64,000 bases of DNA from NCBI RefSeq assembly GCF_019396325.1, contig NZ_JAHKRO010000001.1:1-64000 (forward strand), in the 5' to 3' direction. Origin of the DNA: Nonomuraea ceibae (GTDB lineage: Bacteria; Actinomycetota; Actinomycetes; Streptosporangiales; Streptosporangiaceae). Every line of letters starts with the position of its first letter. Positions within the stretch are counted from its first letter, which is position 1. The notes under the pieces are model-generated. The model searched no databases. It was not told the DNA's origin and saw nothing but the letters and a program-made list of their open reading frames with translations. This document shows positions 37,324-44,929 of this stretch, piece by piece. A program made the translations under genes and the position numbers.

Positions 37324-38496
37324 ATGTCCGGAGAGCCCGGCCAGGGGATCAAGCGACTCGTGCCGAACAACGTGCTCATCGCCAAGCGGCAGGCCAAAGG
37401 GTGGAGCCGCAACCGGGTGGCTCGCGAGATGGAGCGTGCTGGGTTGCATCACGGACTCGGCAGCGTGCCGGACCTGGACGCCATCGAGAAGGCTGTCTAC
37501 CGGCACGAGACCGGGCGGGCGGTCTGCCGTGATCCGCTCTATATGGAGCTGTACTGCCTCGTGTACGGCGCGACATCGCATGAACTGTTCGGCGATATCG
37601 GGCAGGCAACCCCCGACGCCGACACCTACGGGGTCCGATCCCACAAGTTCGTGTGTGCATACATCGGGGCCGACAGAGTGGCGGCGCTCGTCGAGCGTGG
37701 CGTAGTCAAGCAGGCCGATATGCAACTCGGAGTCGAGTGTCACGCAGGCACAGTCCTACCGTCGCCTGGTGCTTGCCAGCTACGTTTATGGCCATTCGGT
37801 GTTGCCGTCTTCCATATCCGCGAAGATGTGAAGTTTCCGAATATCGCAAGCCTCGCGGTCTGGCGCCGTAAGTCGTACGGTCAAAATCTCGACTGGGGTT
37901 CCAGGTATCTGTCTGATCTGACCGACGCGGATGTCAAAGCGTCTTACGTGCTCAGCCTTTATTGGCTCCATGAACCAATGTGGTCCGGAGCTGAGCTGGA
38001 CACGGCAACGCGTATCATGTCCACACCCCGGGTTCTCCTGGAGCGCGATTCGGAAGAGAGTGAGTCTTCGCTCGGCCACGCCGAGCTTGTCGAGCGTGCG
38101 CTACTCGCAGAAGGTTTTGACCATGCAGAGATTGTTCCGTTCGGCATCAAAGGAATCTCCATCGGGCACGCGTCGTGGTCGGGAGTTGTCTATTGCCCTC
38201 TTGCTCCGCAACGCGCTCTTGCCGAAGATGAGCTTGTGGCGACGGAACTTGCCACGCAGGCGGTTTGGGCGTACTGCGAGCACATCAACAGCCAGATCGA
38301 GCAAGGTCGGGACCCGGATGTGCCGGAGCCGTATGGCTGGCGCTTTCTGCGGGGCGTTCGCTCTCGCCTGACCAATGCGCGTCCACAGGAGACCGGTCAG
38401 CATCGCTCTATGAGGGCCGCGATACTGGAAACGAGCGGCCTAGTCGATCACCTTACGCAAGCAATTGATGTTCTCCGCGAAACTAGCGAGAGGTAA
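37324..38496 (+). CDS. XRE-type HTH protein with large unrecognised C-terminal domain
   Basis: 390 residues. The N-terminus (about 10-90) is a helix-turn-helix region: NNVLIAKRQAKGWSRNRVAREMERAG and a typical VYRHETGRAVCRDPLYMELYCLVYG, as in Streptomyces regulators of the XRE group. The remaining 300 residues (HKFVCAYIGADRVAALVERGV ... FGVAVFHIREDVKFPNIASLAVWRRKSYGQ ... YCPLAPQRALAEDELVATELATQAVWAYCEHIN) are not a domain I know. The ORF looks less GC-rich than the element backbone. It is 5 bp from the hydrolase gene, so they form a two-gene operon. Confidence 0.75.
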   Translation: MSGEPGQGIKRLVPNNVLIAKRQAKGWSRNRVAREMERAGLHHGLGSVPDLDAIEKAVYRHETGRAVCRDPLYMELYCLVYGATSHELFGDIGQATPDADTYGVRSHKFVCAYIGADRVAALVERGVVKQADMQLGVECHAGTVLPSPGACQLRLWPFGVAVFHIREDVKFPNIASLAVWRRKSYGQNLDWGSRYLSDLTDADVKASYVLSLYWLHEPMWSGAELDTATRIMSTPRVLLERDSEESESSLGHAELVERALLAEGFDHAEIVPFGIKGISIGHASWSGVVYCPLAPQRALAEDELVATELATQAVWAYCEHINSQIEQGRDPDVPEPYGWRFLRGVRSRLTNARPQETGQHRSMRAAILETSGLVDHLTQAIDVLRETSER

Positions 38497-38501
38497 GATT
38501 C

Positions 38502-39053
38502 ATGTCCAAGTCGGCAGTTCTCGTTGTGGTTGACGTTCAAAACGGGTTCATTCGTGAGGCGTCGGCTCATGTGGTGCCCGTGATTGCGGACCTCGTCCAG
38601 CGCTGGCAGGCGACCGGTGGCGATGTGGTGTTCACGCGTTATCTGAACTATTCGGGCAGCAACTTCGAGAAACTTTTCGGTTGGTCCAAGCTTATGGACT
38701 CTCCGGAAACTGACATCGCGCAGGAGCTTGTGCCATATGCGGAAAAGGCGACGGCGGTCATAGACAAGACCATCTATAGCTTGTTCAGTGCGGAAGGTGC
38801 CAAGCTCGTACGTGAGCATGGTTGGACGGACCTATACGTATGTGGGATTGCCACTGAAAGCTGTGTGCTCAAGACAGTGGTGGACGCGTTTGAGCTGGAT
38901 TTGACGCCGTGGCTCATTGAGGACGCGTCCGCTAGCCATGCCGGCCAGGTCGCTCATGACGCGGGGCTGCTCGTGACAGCCCGGTTCATTGGTCCCAAGC
39001 AGATCATCAGATCGGCGGACATCCCGACCGCAGTGCTTCCCGCCATGGCGTGA
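38502..39053 (+). CDS. Cysteine hydrolase (isochorismatase-like family)
   Basis: 183 residues. The catalytic triad is D11 (VVVDVQNGF), K89 (VIDKTIYSLF) and C121 (GIATESCVLKT, with the non-proline cis peptide region IATE). Such enzymes hydrolyse amide or vinyl-ether bonds, for example nicotinamide, N-carbamoyl compounds or isochorismate. The substrate cannot be told. It is paired with the HTH protein upstream as cargo at the right end of the AICE, 200 bp from attR. Confidence 0.85.
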   Translation: MSKSAVLVVVDVQNGFIREASAHVVPVIADLVQRWQATGGDVVFTRYLNYSGSNFEKLFGWSKLMDSPETDIAQELVPYAEKATAVIDKTIYSLFSAEGAKLVREHGWTDLYVCGIATESCVLKTVVDAFELDLTPWLIEDASASHAGQVAHDAGLLVTARFIGPKQIIRSADIPTAVLPAMA

Positions 39054-39087
39054 TTTCCCCATCCGGCGGGCGAGTCGGCGCCGGATC

Positions 39088-39133
39088 GTACAGCCAAGAA
39101 GTACAGCAACCGGAGCGTACTTAGCTGTACTTC
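39088..39133. repeat. Right arm-type repeats
   Basis: GTACAGC-N3-GAAGTACAGCA at 39088-39108 matches the left copy at 23062-23082. An inverted GCTGTACTTC follows at 39124-39133. Candidate integrase arm or excisionase sites. Confidence 0.55.
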
Positions 39134-39254
39134 TGCGGACGTCAGCGGACTGTCTGTGGTGGCGCCTACAGCTCCGTCCGGACGCTGGCCGATCTCGGGC
39201 AAATGGTGCATCATAGGGGCGCTAGCTGGGCTGATCTCAGCTTTCCAATCAAGC

Positions 39255-39327
39255 CAACGCGGGAGCTCGGGGCGTACCGGGCTGAGAGGGCGACCGAGGC
39301 CGTCGCCGACCGCATGAACCTGTCCGG
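39255..39327 (+). repeat. attR: 73-bp direct repeat (right)
   Basis: Right copy of the riboswitch-derived core repeat. Its downstream flank (TAATGCCGGCGTAGGGAG) is the canonical riboswitch 3' end, so this junction carries the original chromosomal 3' side. Confidence 0.9.
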
Positions 39328-39346
39328 GTAATGCCGGCGTAGGGAG
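39255..39346 (+). promoter_or_regulatory. TPP riboswitch of the CytX-like transporter, rebuilt by the AICE
   Basis: Contains all THI-element landmarks in order: CGGGAGCTC, ACCGGGCTGAGAGGG, an optional GGCGAC/GTCGCC P3 helix, GAACCTGTCCGGGTAATGCCGGCGTAGGGAG. The terminal AGGGAG (39341-39346) is also the ribosome site, 8 nt before the ATG, so TPP binding should sequester it and shut off translation. The 5' three-quarters come from element DNA, so the element restores the regulator it interrupts. Confidence 0.93.
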
Positions 39347-39353
39347 CAGTGCG

Positions 39354-40697
39354 ATGGCGCATGACGTCCGCGACGACGAAGTCCCTCTCACTCTTGAAGG
39401 GGCCGCCCCCAAAACCCTCGGAGTCCTCGACCAGGGAGCCCTCTGGGCCAACCTGGCCGTCAGCCTCCTGGGGTTCTCGGGCGCCCTGTTCCTGCTCGAC
39501 CCGCTGGGCAACGCACCGCTCAGCCTGACCGCCGCGCTGGCCGCCGCCGTCGTCGGCAGCCTGATCGGCACCGCGATGGTCGGCCTGTCGGCCATCCCCG
39601 GGACCCAGACCGGCCAGCCCGCGATGGTGCTGCTGCGCGGGCTGTTCGGGGCCCGGCTCTCGTACGTGCCGACCGTGCTCAACATCATCCAGATGATCGG
39701 CTGGGGGGCGTTCGAGCTCTGGGTCATCGCCCAGGGCGCGATGGCCGTCTTCGGCGACACCGTCCCGTACGCGGTGTGGGTGATCGTCGCCGGGGTGCTG
39801 ACCACGGCCCTGACGATCTGGCCGCTCGGCGCCATCAGGCTGCTGCGGCGCTACATCACGGCCCTGGTGATCGTGGCGCTGATCTGGTTCACGTTCCAGT
39901 TCCTGGGCGACGCGCCCCCGCAGAGCGGCGGGTCCTGGACCGCGTTCGCGCCGGCCGTCGACTACGTGATCGCGCTGTCGGTGTCGTGGGTGCCGCTGGC
40001 CGCCGACTTCGCCAGGCACTCGCGCTCCAGCCGGGCCGCCTTCACCGGCGTCGTCGGCGGCTACACGCTCGCCCAGGTCGCCTGCCTGGGGCTGGGCGTC
40101 TACGCGGTGGCGATCGCCGGGGCCGCCGCCGTGCAGAACGACAGCACCGCCGTGTTCGGGCCGTTCGTGGCCGTGCCGCTGGGCGCGATGTTCTTCGGCA
40201 TCCTGGTGCTGCGCGAGGCCGACCAGTCGTTCGCGAACGTCTACTCGACCACCGTCTCGCTGCAGAACCTCATGCCCCGGGTGGACCGGCGGATCCTCAG
40301 CGTCGCCATCGGCGTGCTGACCGTCGCGATCGCGCTGGTGGTCGACGTGACCTCCTACGGCGCGTTCCTGGGCGTGATCGGCGCGGTGTTCGTGCCGATG
40401 TTCGCGGTGCTGGCCGTGGACTACTTCCTGCTCGGCGGCGCCACCCGGTGGAACACCGCCGAGGACGCGCCGGCCCGCTGGTCCATGCTGGCGCCGTGGG
40501 CGCTCGGCTTCGCCGCCTACTGGCTGACGACCTCCACGCCCACGGTGGAGCAGTGGGACGGCATCTGGGCCGCCGCGCGCGAGGCGATCGGCTTCGAGCG
40601 GCAGCCGTGGATGAACGGCGCGCTCGGCGCCGCCCTCGTGGCGGCCCTGGTGACGCTGGCGCTCGGCGCGATCAGGCGGCGCGGCGCTCGACGTTGA
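39354..40697 (+). CDS. cytX: NCS1-family permease, CytX-like hydroxymethylpyrimidine transporter
   Basis: 447 residues with about 12 membrane segments. NCS1 features include LEGAAPKTLGVLDQGALWANLAVSL at the start, GTQTGQPAMVLLRGLFG, IIQMIGWGAFELWVIAQGA and SWVPLAADFARHS. The TPP riboswitch directly in front marks it as a thiamine-related importer, most likely of HMP as for CytX. TenA at 19116 could supply the same pyrimidine from salvage. Its promoter must now lie in or beyond the AICE right end, because the element separates it from the chromosomal 5' flank. The 3' end overlaps the convergent ogt gene by 26 bp. Confidence 0.88.
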   Translation: MAHDVRDDEVPLTLEGAAPKTLGVLDQGALWANLAVSLLGFSGALFLLDPLGNAPLSLTAALAAAVVGSLIGTAMVGLSAIPGTQTGQPAMVLLRGLFGARLSYVPTVLNIIQMIGWGAFELWVIAQGAMAVFGDTVPYAVWVIVAGVLTTALTIWPLGAIRLLRRYITALVIVALIWFTFQFLGDAPPQSGGSWTAFAPAVDYVIALSVSWVPLAADFARHSRSSRAAFTGVVGGYTLAQVACLGLGVYAVAIAGAAAVQNDSTAVFGPFVAVPLGAMFFGILVLREADQSFANVYSTTVSLQNLMPRVDRRILSVAIGVLTVAIALVVDVTSYGAFLGVIGAVFVPMFAVLAVDYFLLGGATRWNTAEDAPARWSMLAPWALGFAAYWLTTSTPTVEQWDGIWAAAREAIGFERQPWMNGALGAALVAALVTLALGAIRRRGARR

Positions 40698-41232
40698 GCA
40701 GGTGGCGCTTGGCGGCTTCGCCCCCGGCGTAGTCGCCGAGCCCGCCGTCGTCACGCACCACCCGGTGGCACGGCACCACCACGCACACCGGGTTGGCGCT
40801 GAGCGCGTTGCCGACCGCGCGCAGGGCGCGCGGCCTGCCGATCAGCTCGCCGATGCTCTCCAGCGTCGTGGTCGTCCCGTACGGCACCGCCATCGTCTTT
40901 TGCAGCACCGTGCGCGCGAAGGGGGTGGCGAGGGCCAGGTCGACCGGCGTGGCGAAGGCCCGCAGCCGCCCCGAGAAGTAGGCGTCGAGCTCGCGGCGCA
41001 CCGGGTCGAGCCGTCTCGGGTTGGGGGCGATGTGCCGGCCCACGTGGTTGGTGACGCGCTCGTACACGTCCTGCTCGTCCTCGAAGCTGCACGAGATGAT
41101 GCCGCGGCCCGTCACCGCGATGATCATCCGCCCGACCGCGCCGTCGTACGTGCCGAACGCGACATCGGGCGGCCCGTCGCCTCGATAGGTGGCGGAGGTC
41201 ACCCGCAACAGGGCGTCGATGTCGTCCGACAT
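40672..41232 (-). CDS. ogt: Methylated-DNA-protein-cysteine methyltransferase
   Basis: 186 residues. The C-terminal MGMT domain shows VPYGTTTTLESIGELIGRPRALRAVGNALSANPVCVVVPCHRVV with the acceptor Cys155 in PCHRV, then GLGDYAGGEAAKRHLL. The N-terminal half is the usual Ogt ribonuclease-H-like domain. It removes alkyl groups from O6-alkylguanine in a one-time suicide reaction. Convergent with cytX (26-bp overlap) and divergent from the histidine kinase gene. Confidence 0.94.
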   Translation of the reverse strand: MSDDIDALLRVTSATYRGDGPPDVAFGTYDGAVGRMIIAVTGRGIISCSFEDEQDVYERVTNHVGRHIAPNPRRLDPVRRELDAYFSGRLRAFATPVDLALATPFARTVLQKTMAVPYGTTTTLESIGELIGRPRALRAVGNALSANPVCVVVPCHRVVRDDGGLGDYAGGEAAKRHLLNVERRAA

Positions 41233-41320
41233 GCCTTCACCCCCTGTTGGAAACGCCGTGACCGCAGCGTATCGGACGGATCGCCCGACAAGGCCGCCAC
41301 GCCGGGGGCACTATGGAGTC

Positions 41321-43189
41321 GTGGGGGACGAATGGGCTGGGAGTGACGATGACATAGCCCGTGCCGTGCTCGACAGCTCGCCCAACGCCGTCGTGGTCCT
41401 CGACCGGGACCAGACCGTCCTGGTCTGGAACGCCGCGGCCGAGCGGCTCTTCGGCCTGACGGCGGCCACGATGCTGGGCCGCCGGGCGCCGATCGTGCCG
41501 GACGAGCTGACCGCCGAGCACCATGCGGTGCTGGAGCGGGTGCGCACCGGCGGGCAGGTCTCGCTGCGCACCAAGCGCGTGCGCGGCGACGGCGAGGTGC
41601 TGGACGTCCGGGTCGACATCAGCGCGCTGCGCATCGGCAGCGCCGTCGCCGGTTACGTGTGCGTCCACCACCTGGTGCAGGCCGACGACGCGGCCAAGAA
41701 CCGGATGGCCCGCCGCGCCCGGCTGGTGCGGCGGCTGACCGACGTGGTCGGCGACATCAACGCCGAGCTGGAGCTGCCCGCCGTGCTCGACCGGATCTCG
41801 GCCAGCCTGACCGAGCTCACCGGGGCCGACGCGGGCGGGTTCGTGCTCATCGAGGGCGACCGGCTGCGGCTGGTCAGCACCTACCAGCTTCCCGACGTGC
41901 CCAAGGGCACCACCACCGACCTGCACAACAGCCTCGTCGGCAAGCTGCTGCGCACCGGCAAGACCGTGCTGCTGGAGTCGGAGGGGCTCGACAGCCTGGT
42001 CTGGTCCAGCCTCAAGGGCCTGCACACGGTCGCGCTCGGCCTGGCGGCCGTCGGCGGGCGGCCGTACGGGGCGCTCTACGCGCTGTTCGCCCGGCGCAAG
42101 CCCGGCCACCTGGAGCTGGAGCTGCTGGAGCTGCTGGCCGGGCACGCCGGCATCGCCGTCGGCAACGCGGTCGCCTACCAGGAGGCGGTGCGGCAGCGGG
42201 CCCACGAGCGGGCGGTGTTCGACGCCAGCGCCGACGGCATCGCCGTGCTCGACCGCGAGGGGCGGGTGCTGCGCTGGAACCCGGCCGCCGCCCGGCTGAC
42301 CGCCGTCCCGGCCGAGGAGGCCGTGGGGCAGCCGCCGCCGTTCCCGCAGCCCGCCCCGGGCGAGAAGCTGACGGTCCAGCTCGCCGACGGGCGCTGGCTG
42401 GACGTGGTGGGCGCGCGCATCCAGGAGACCGGCGAGCTGGTCGTCGACTTCCGCGACGTGACCGCGGCCAAGGAGCTGGAAGAGGCCAAGGACCTGTTCC
42501 TGGCCACGACCAGCCACGAGCTGCGCACCCCGATCACGATCGTGCGCGGCTTCGCCAGCACGCTCGACTCCCGCTGGGACAAGCTGAGCGACGCCGAGCG
42601 CCGCTCCGCCGTGCACACGATCGCCGAGCGGTCCAGGTCGCTCGGGCAGCTCATGGACCACCTGCTGCTGGGCGCGCGGGCCGGCGCGGAGGAGCAGGTG
42701 GTCAGGGACGAGCCGTTCGACCTGGCCGAGCGGGTGCGCGCGGCCACGCTGGGCTTACCCGTGCTGTCCGACAGCCACCGGGTCGAGGTGAGCGTCGCCG
42801 ACGGGCTGCCGCTCGCGATGGGCGACGCGCTTGCCACCGACATCGTGCTCGCGCAACTGCTGGAGAACGCGTTCAAGTACTCGCCGAAGGGCGGCCTGAT
42901 CAGCGTCTCCGCCCGGCCCGAGAACGGCGCGCTGGTCGTGGTCGTCGACGACGAGGGCGTGGGCATCGCGCCGGCCGACCGGGAGCGGATCTTCGAACGG
43001 TTCGTGCAGGTCGACAGCGGTGACCGAAGACGGTTCGGCGGGGTCGGCTTAGGCCTCTACATCGTGCGGAGCCTGGCCAGGGCCCAGGGCGGCGAGGTGA
43101 GCGCCCATCCGGGGCCCGGCGGCGGCACCCGTATGAGACTCGTGCTCAAGCGTGCATCCCCTATCGGATCCGACACACCGATGCGGTAA
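41321..43189 (+). CDS. PAS-GAF-PAS sensor histidine kinase
   Basis: 622 residues from the GTG at 41321; the longer frame from 41189 overlaps ogt, and CACTAT lies 6 nt before this GTG. Domains: PAS (about 12-115), GAF (about 135-285), second PAS (about 300-385), HisKA with phospho-acceptor His399 in TTSHELRTPITIVRGF, and HATPase with LENAFKYSPKG, VDDEGVGI and FGGVGLGLYIVRSLA. No membrane segment, so it senses a cytoplasmic ligand. No response regulator is adjacent, making it an orphan. Confidence 0.92.
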   Translation: MGDEWAGSDDDIARAVLDSSPNAVVVLDRDQTVLVWNAAAERLFGLTAATMLGRRAPIVPDELTAEHHAVLERVRTGGQVSLRTKRVRGDGEVLDVRVDISALRIGSAVAGYVCVHHLVQADDAAKNRMARRARLVRRLTDVVGDINAELELPAVLDRISASLTELTGADAGGFVLIEGDRLRLVSTYQLPDVPKGTTTDLHNSLVGKLLRTGKTVLLESEGLDSLVWSSLKGLHTVALGLAAVGGRPYGALYALFARRKPGHLELELLELLAGHAGIAVGNAVAYQEAVRQRAHERAVFDASADGIAVLDREGRVLRWNPAAARLTAVPAEEAVGQPPPFPQPAPGEKLTVQLADGRWLDVVGARIQETGELVVDFRDVTAAKELEEAKDLFLATTSHELRTPITIVRGFASTLDSRWDKLSDAERRSAVHTIAERSRSLGQLMDHLLLGARAGAEEQVVRDEPFDLAERVRAATLGLPVLSDSHRVEVSVADGLPLAMGDALATDIVLAQLLENAFKYSPKGGLISVSARPENGALVVVVDDEGVGIAPADRERIFERFVQVDSGDRRRFGGVGLGLYIVRSLARAQGGEVSAHPGPGGGTRMRLVLKRASPIGSDTPMR

Positions 43190-43331
43190 CGAGGTGGTCA
43201 CGGTTGAGCTGATCTATCGTCCGATGTGTACAAGCTGTGATCGAGATGCGGTTTCTGGGATTGAGTAACGGGGCATTTCGGTCGTACCGGGGAGTGTTCC
43301 CGCGGGGGGCACTGGGAGCGGGGAGGTGGGT

Positions 43332-43766
43332 GTGTCAAGCGTGGTGCTGCTGCCGTACGCGCCGTCCAGCGTCGCCGTTGCCCGCCAGCGTCTGAGCACC
43401 GACCTGCAGGATTGCGGGGTGTTCACCGCCGCGATCGACGACGCCGTCCTCGTGGTGAGCGAGCTGCTGAGCAACGCGTTGAGGCATGCGCATCCGCTGC
43501 CGTCGGGCATGGTGAAAGTGACCTGGCTGCGCAGCGACGATCACATCGAGGTCGCCGTGAGCGACGGGGGAGCGGCGACCGAGCCGCGGGCGGGCCGGCC
43601 GGCGCTGTCGTCGCTGGGCGGCCGTGGGCTGGGCATCGTCGAGTACGTCGCGGAGAGCTGGGGGGTTCGCCACGACGGCGACACGACCACGGTGTGGGCG
43701 ATCCTGCCCGCGCCCACGGGGACCGTGAACAACGGGCAGGTGCACGCGCTCAGAGAGGCCGGGTAG
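43332..43766 (+). CDS. RsbW-like ATP-binding protein (HATPase_c_2)
   Basis: 144 residues from the GTG at 43332, which has GGGAGG 5 nt upstream; the GTG at 43326 overlaps that site. N-box VVSELLSNALRHAHP, G1 VSDGGAATEP and G2 LGGRGLGIVEYVAESWG define the GHKL fold of anti-sigma kinases. Such proteins phosphorylate STAS antagonists or act as regulators in partner switching; two STAS genes lie at 47483 and 62958, but no sigma factor is nearby. The 3' end overlaps convergent yidC by 17 bp. Confidence 0.88.
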   Translation: MSSVVLLPYAPSSVAVARQRLSTDLQDCGVFTAAIDDAVLVVSELLSNALRHAHPLPSGMVKVTWLRSDDHIEVAVSDGGAATEPRAGRPALSSLGGRGLGIVEYVAESWGVRHDGDTTTVWAILPAPTGTVNNGQVHALREAG

Positions 43767-44397
43767 CCAGCACCGCGCGCTCTCCGGCCGTCCAGGCCGT
43801 CGACACGAGCAGGTAGAGCCCGGCGGCCAGGGGAAGCACCGCCGCGGCCAGCAGCGAGCCGAACGGCAGCAGCGGCATGATCCGGCGCATGAGCTCCGGC
43901 TGCTCCTCGGTCATCATGGCCGTGGTCTTGTGTGACATCCACCACGCCACCAGCGCCATCAGAGTGATGACGAGTGTAAAGACCAAAACCGGCACGCTGA
44001 ACAGACCGTAATTCACCGTTATCGCGGCCACGTGCTGCCCGAGCGGCGCGCCGAACAGGTCGTGCCCCGCCAGCGCGGTCGGATGCGTCGCCACCCGGTA
44101 CATCAGCCACATGAACGGCAACTGCGCCAGCCCCGGCAGGATCCCGGCGAACGGCGACGTGCCCTCCTTGGCGTAGAGCGCGCGCGTCTCGCCGGCCAGC
44201 TTCGCCGGATCGCGCCCATAGCGCTTCTGGAGCGCCCGCAGCCTGGGCGCGAGCCGTTCCCTGACCCGGGCGCTACGCGCCTGCTTGACGGCCAGAGGCA
44301 GCAACAGCAGCCGCACCGCCAGCGTGAACAGCACGATCCCGAGCGCGGCGTGGCCGCCGGACATGCCGATGACGAACGTGACAAGTGAGTCGATCAT
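43750..44397 (-). CDS. YidC/Oxa1-family membrane protein insertase
   Basis: 215 residues, shorter than the main YidC of Actinobacteria. Five hydrophobic segments and FTLAVRLLLLPLAVKQARSARVRERLAPRLRALQKRYG (the hydrophilic groove and coiled coil with conserved Arg) then LPGLAQLPFMWLMYRVA identify the family. It inserts small membrane proteins into the bilayer. It is the last gene of a three-gene operon with two small membrane proteins, and probably a paralogue of the origin-proximal YidC. Confidence 0.92.
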   Translation of the reverse strand: MIDSLVTFVIGMSGGHAALGIVLFTLAVRLLLLPLAVKQARSARVRERLAPRLRALQKRYGRDPAKLAGETRALYAKEGTSPFAGILPGLAQLPFMWLMYRVATHPTALAGHDLFGAPLGQHVAAITVNYGLFSVPVLVFTLVITLMALVAWWMSHKTTAMMTEEQPELMRRIMPLLPFGSLLAAAVLPLAAGLYLLVSTAWTAGERAVLATRPL

Positions 44398-44436
44398 GAG
44401 CCCTTCCCATGGGAGAGAACCTCAGGGCCCGGATGA

Positions 44437-44460
44437 GCCCCGCTTACCGGAAAGCGGGGC
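44437..44460 (-). terminator. Hairpin across the DUF6412 stop codon
   Basis: GCCCCGCTT / AAGCGGGGC stem (9 bp) with a 6-nt loop. On the minus strand it overlaps the stop of the gene above yidC, so it may attenuate read-through into yidC rather than end the operon. Confidence 0.55.
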
Positions 44461-44665
44461 GCGCCGATGGCGCTCGCGGCCGGGGCCGCCCGGCCGCGTC
44501 GGGATCGCGCTGGCGCTGGAAAGCCGTGCGCCGCGCGTAGACCAGCGGAAACCCGGACGGCTCACCGCCGAGGACAGGCAGCAGCCTGGCGGCCCAGGAG
44601 GCCAGCAACAGGACCGCGACCATGGTCACGGCGATGAGCCACGGATCGAACAGGAAGAGCGTCAC
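44444..44665 (-). CDS. DUF6412-like small membrane protein
   Basis: 73 residues from a GTG that overlaps the upstream stop (GTGA). One membrane segment (WLIAVTMVAVLLLASWAARLL) is followed by RRTAFQRQRDPDAAGRPRPRAPSARPAFR, the characteristic C-terminal RQRDPDAAGRPRPRAP tail of DUF6412 proteins, which neighbour yidC-like genes in Streptomyces. Function unknown; an insertase partner or client is plausible. Confidence 0.8.
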   Translation of the reverse strand: MTLFLFDPWLIAVTMVAVLLLASWAARLLPVLGGEPSGFPLVYARRTAFQRQRDPDAAGRPRPRAPSARPAFR

Positions 44666-44835
44666 CGTGCCGACGAGGACTTACCGACCATCGTGACCAC
44701 GATGAACACCAGCACGGCCACGACGCCGATGATGAGAGCGACCTTCAGAAGCCCCAGAACCATCGGGACGATGAAGTTGAACAACACGAAGAGCGCAAGC
44801 AGTGCGCCCAGCACGAGCATGATTACTCGACCCAT
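44662..44835 (-). CDS. Small hydrophobic membrane protein
   Basis: 57 residues from the ATG at 44835. Almost entirely two membrane segments (IMLVLGALLALFVLFNFIVPMVLGLL and ALIIGVVAVLVFIVVTMVG) with a short SSSAR tail. The frame continues to 44937, but a TACGGT box 6 nt before this ATG supports a leaderless start here. First gene of the operon ending in yidC. Confidence 0.7.
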   Translation of the reverse strand: MGRVIMLVLGALLALFVLFNFIVPMVLGLLKVALIIGVVAVLVFIVVTMVGKSSSAR

Positions 44836-44841
44836 GAGGCC

Positions 44842-44847
44842 ACCGTA
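44842..44847 (-). promoter_or_regulatory. -10 hexamer for a leaderless yidC-operon transcript
   Basis: TACGGT on the minus strand, 6 nt before the ATG at 44835. Confidence 0.45.
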
Positions 44848-44917
44848 CGTCCTGCCGGGACGATCTGCGACCCTTACGAACCGATGACGCGGGTGCCGCC
44901 CGATCAGGTCCGCGCCG

Positions 44918-44923
44918 TACCGT
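44918..44923 (+). promoter_or_regulatory. -10 hexamer for a leaderless response-regulator transcript
   Basis: TACCGT on the plus strand, 6 nt before the GTG at 44930. Confidence 0.45.
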
Positions 44924-44929
44924 GCAGGG

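Larger units (their letters stand above)
22907..39327. mobile_element. Actinomycete integrative and conjugative element (AICE) inserted in a TPP riboswitch
   Basis: The element is bounded by 73-bp direct repeats (22907-22979 and 39255-39327, 2 mismatches, unit length 16,348 bp). It carries tyrosine integrase and excisionase at the left end, Prim-Pol and DUF3631 replication proteins, a TraB/FtsK-like ATPase with membrane spread proteins, and an HTH regulator divergent from the main operon. This is the AICE set: site-specific integration, autonomous replication and double-stranded DNA transfer by one translocase. Nearly all genes from 36540 down to 23111 run leftward with 1-4-nt overlaps. The right 2 kb carries cargo on the plus strand. 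AICEs usually integrate in tRNA 3' ends; this one uses a riboswitch. Confidence 0.92.
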
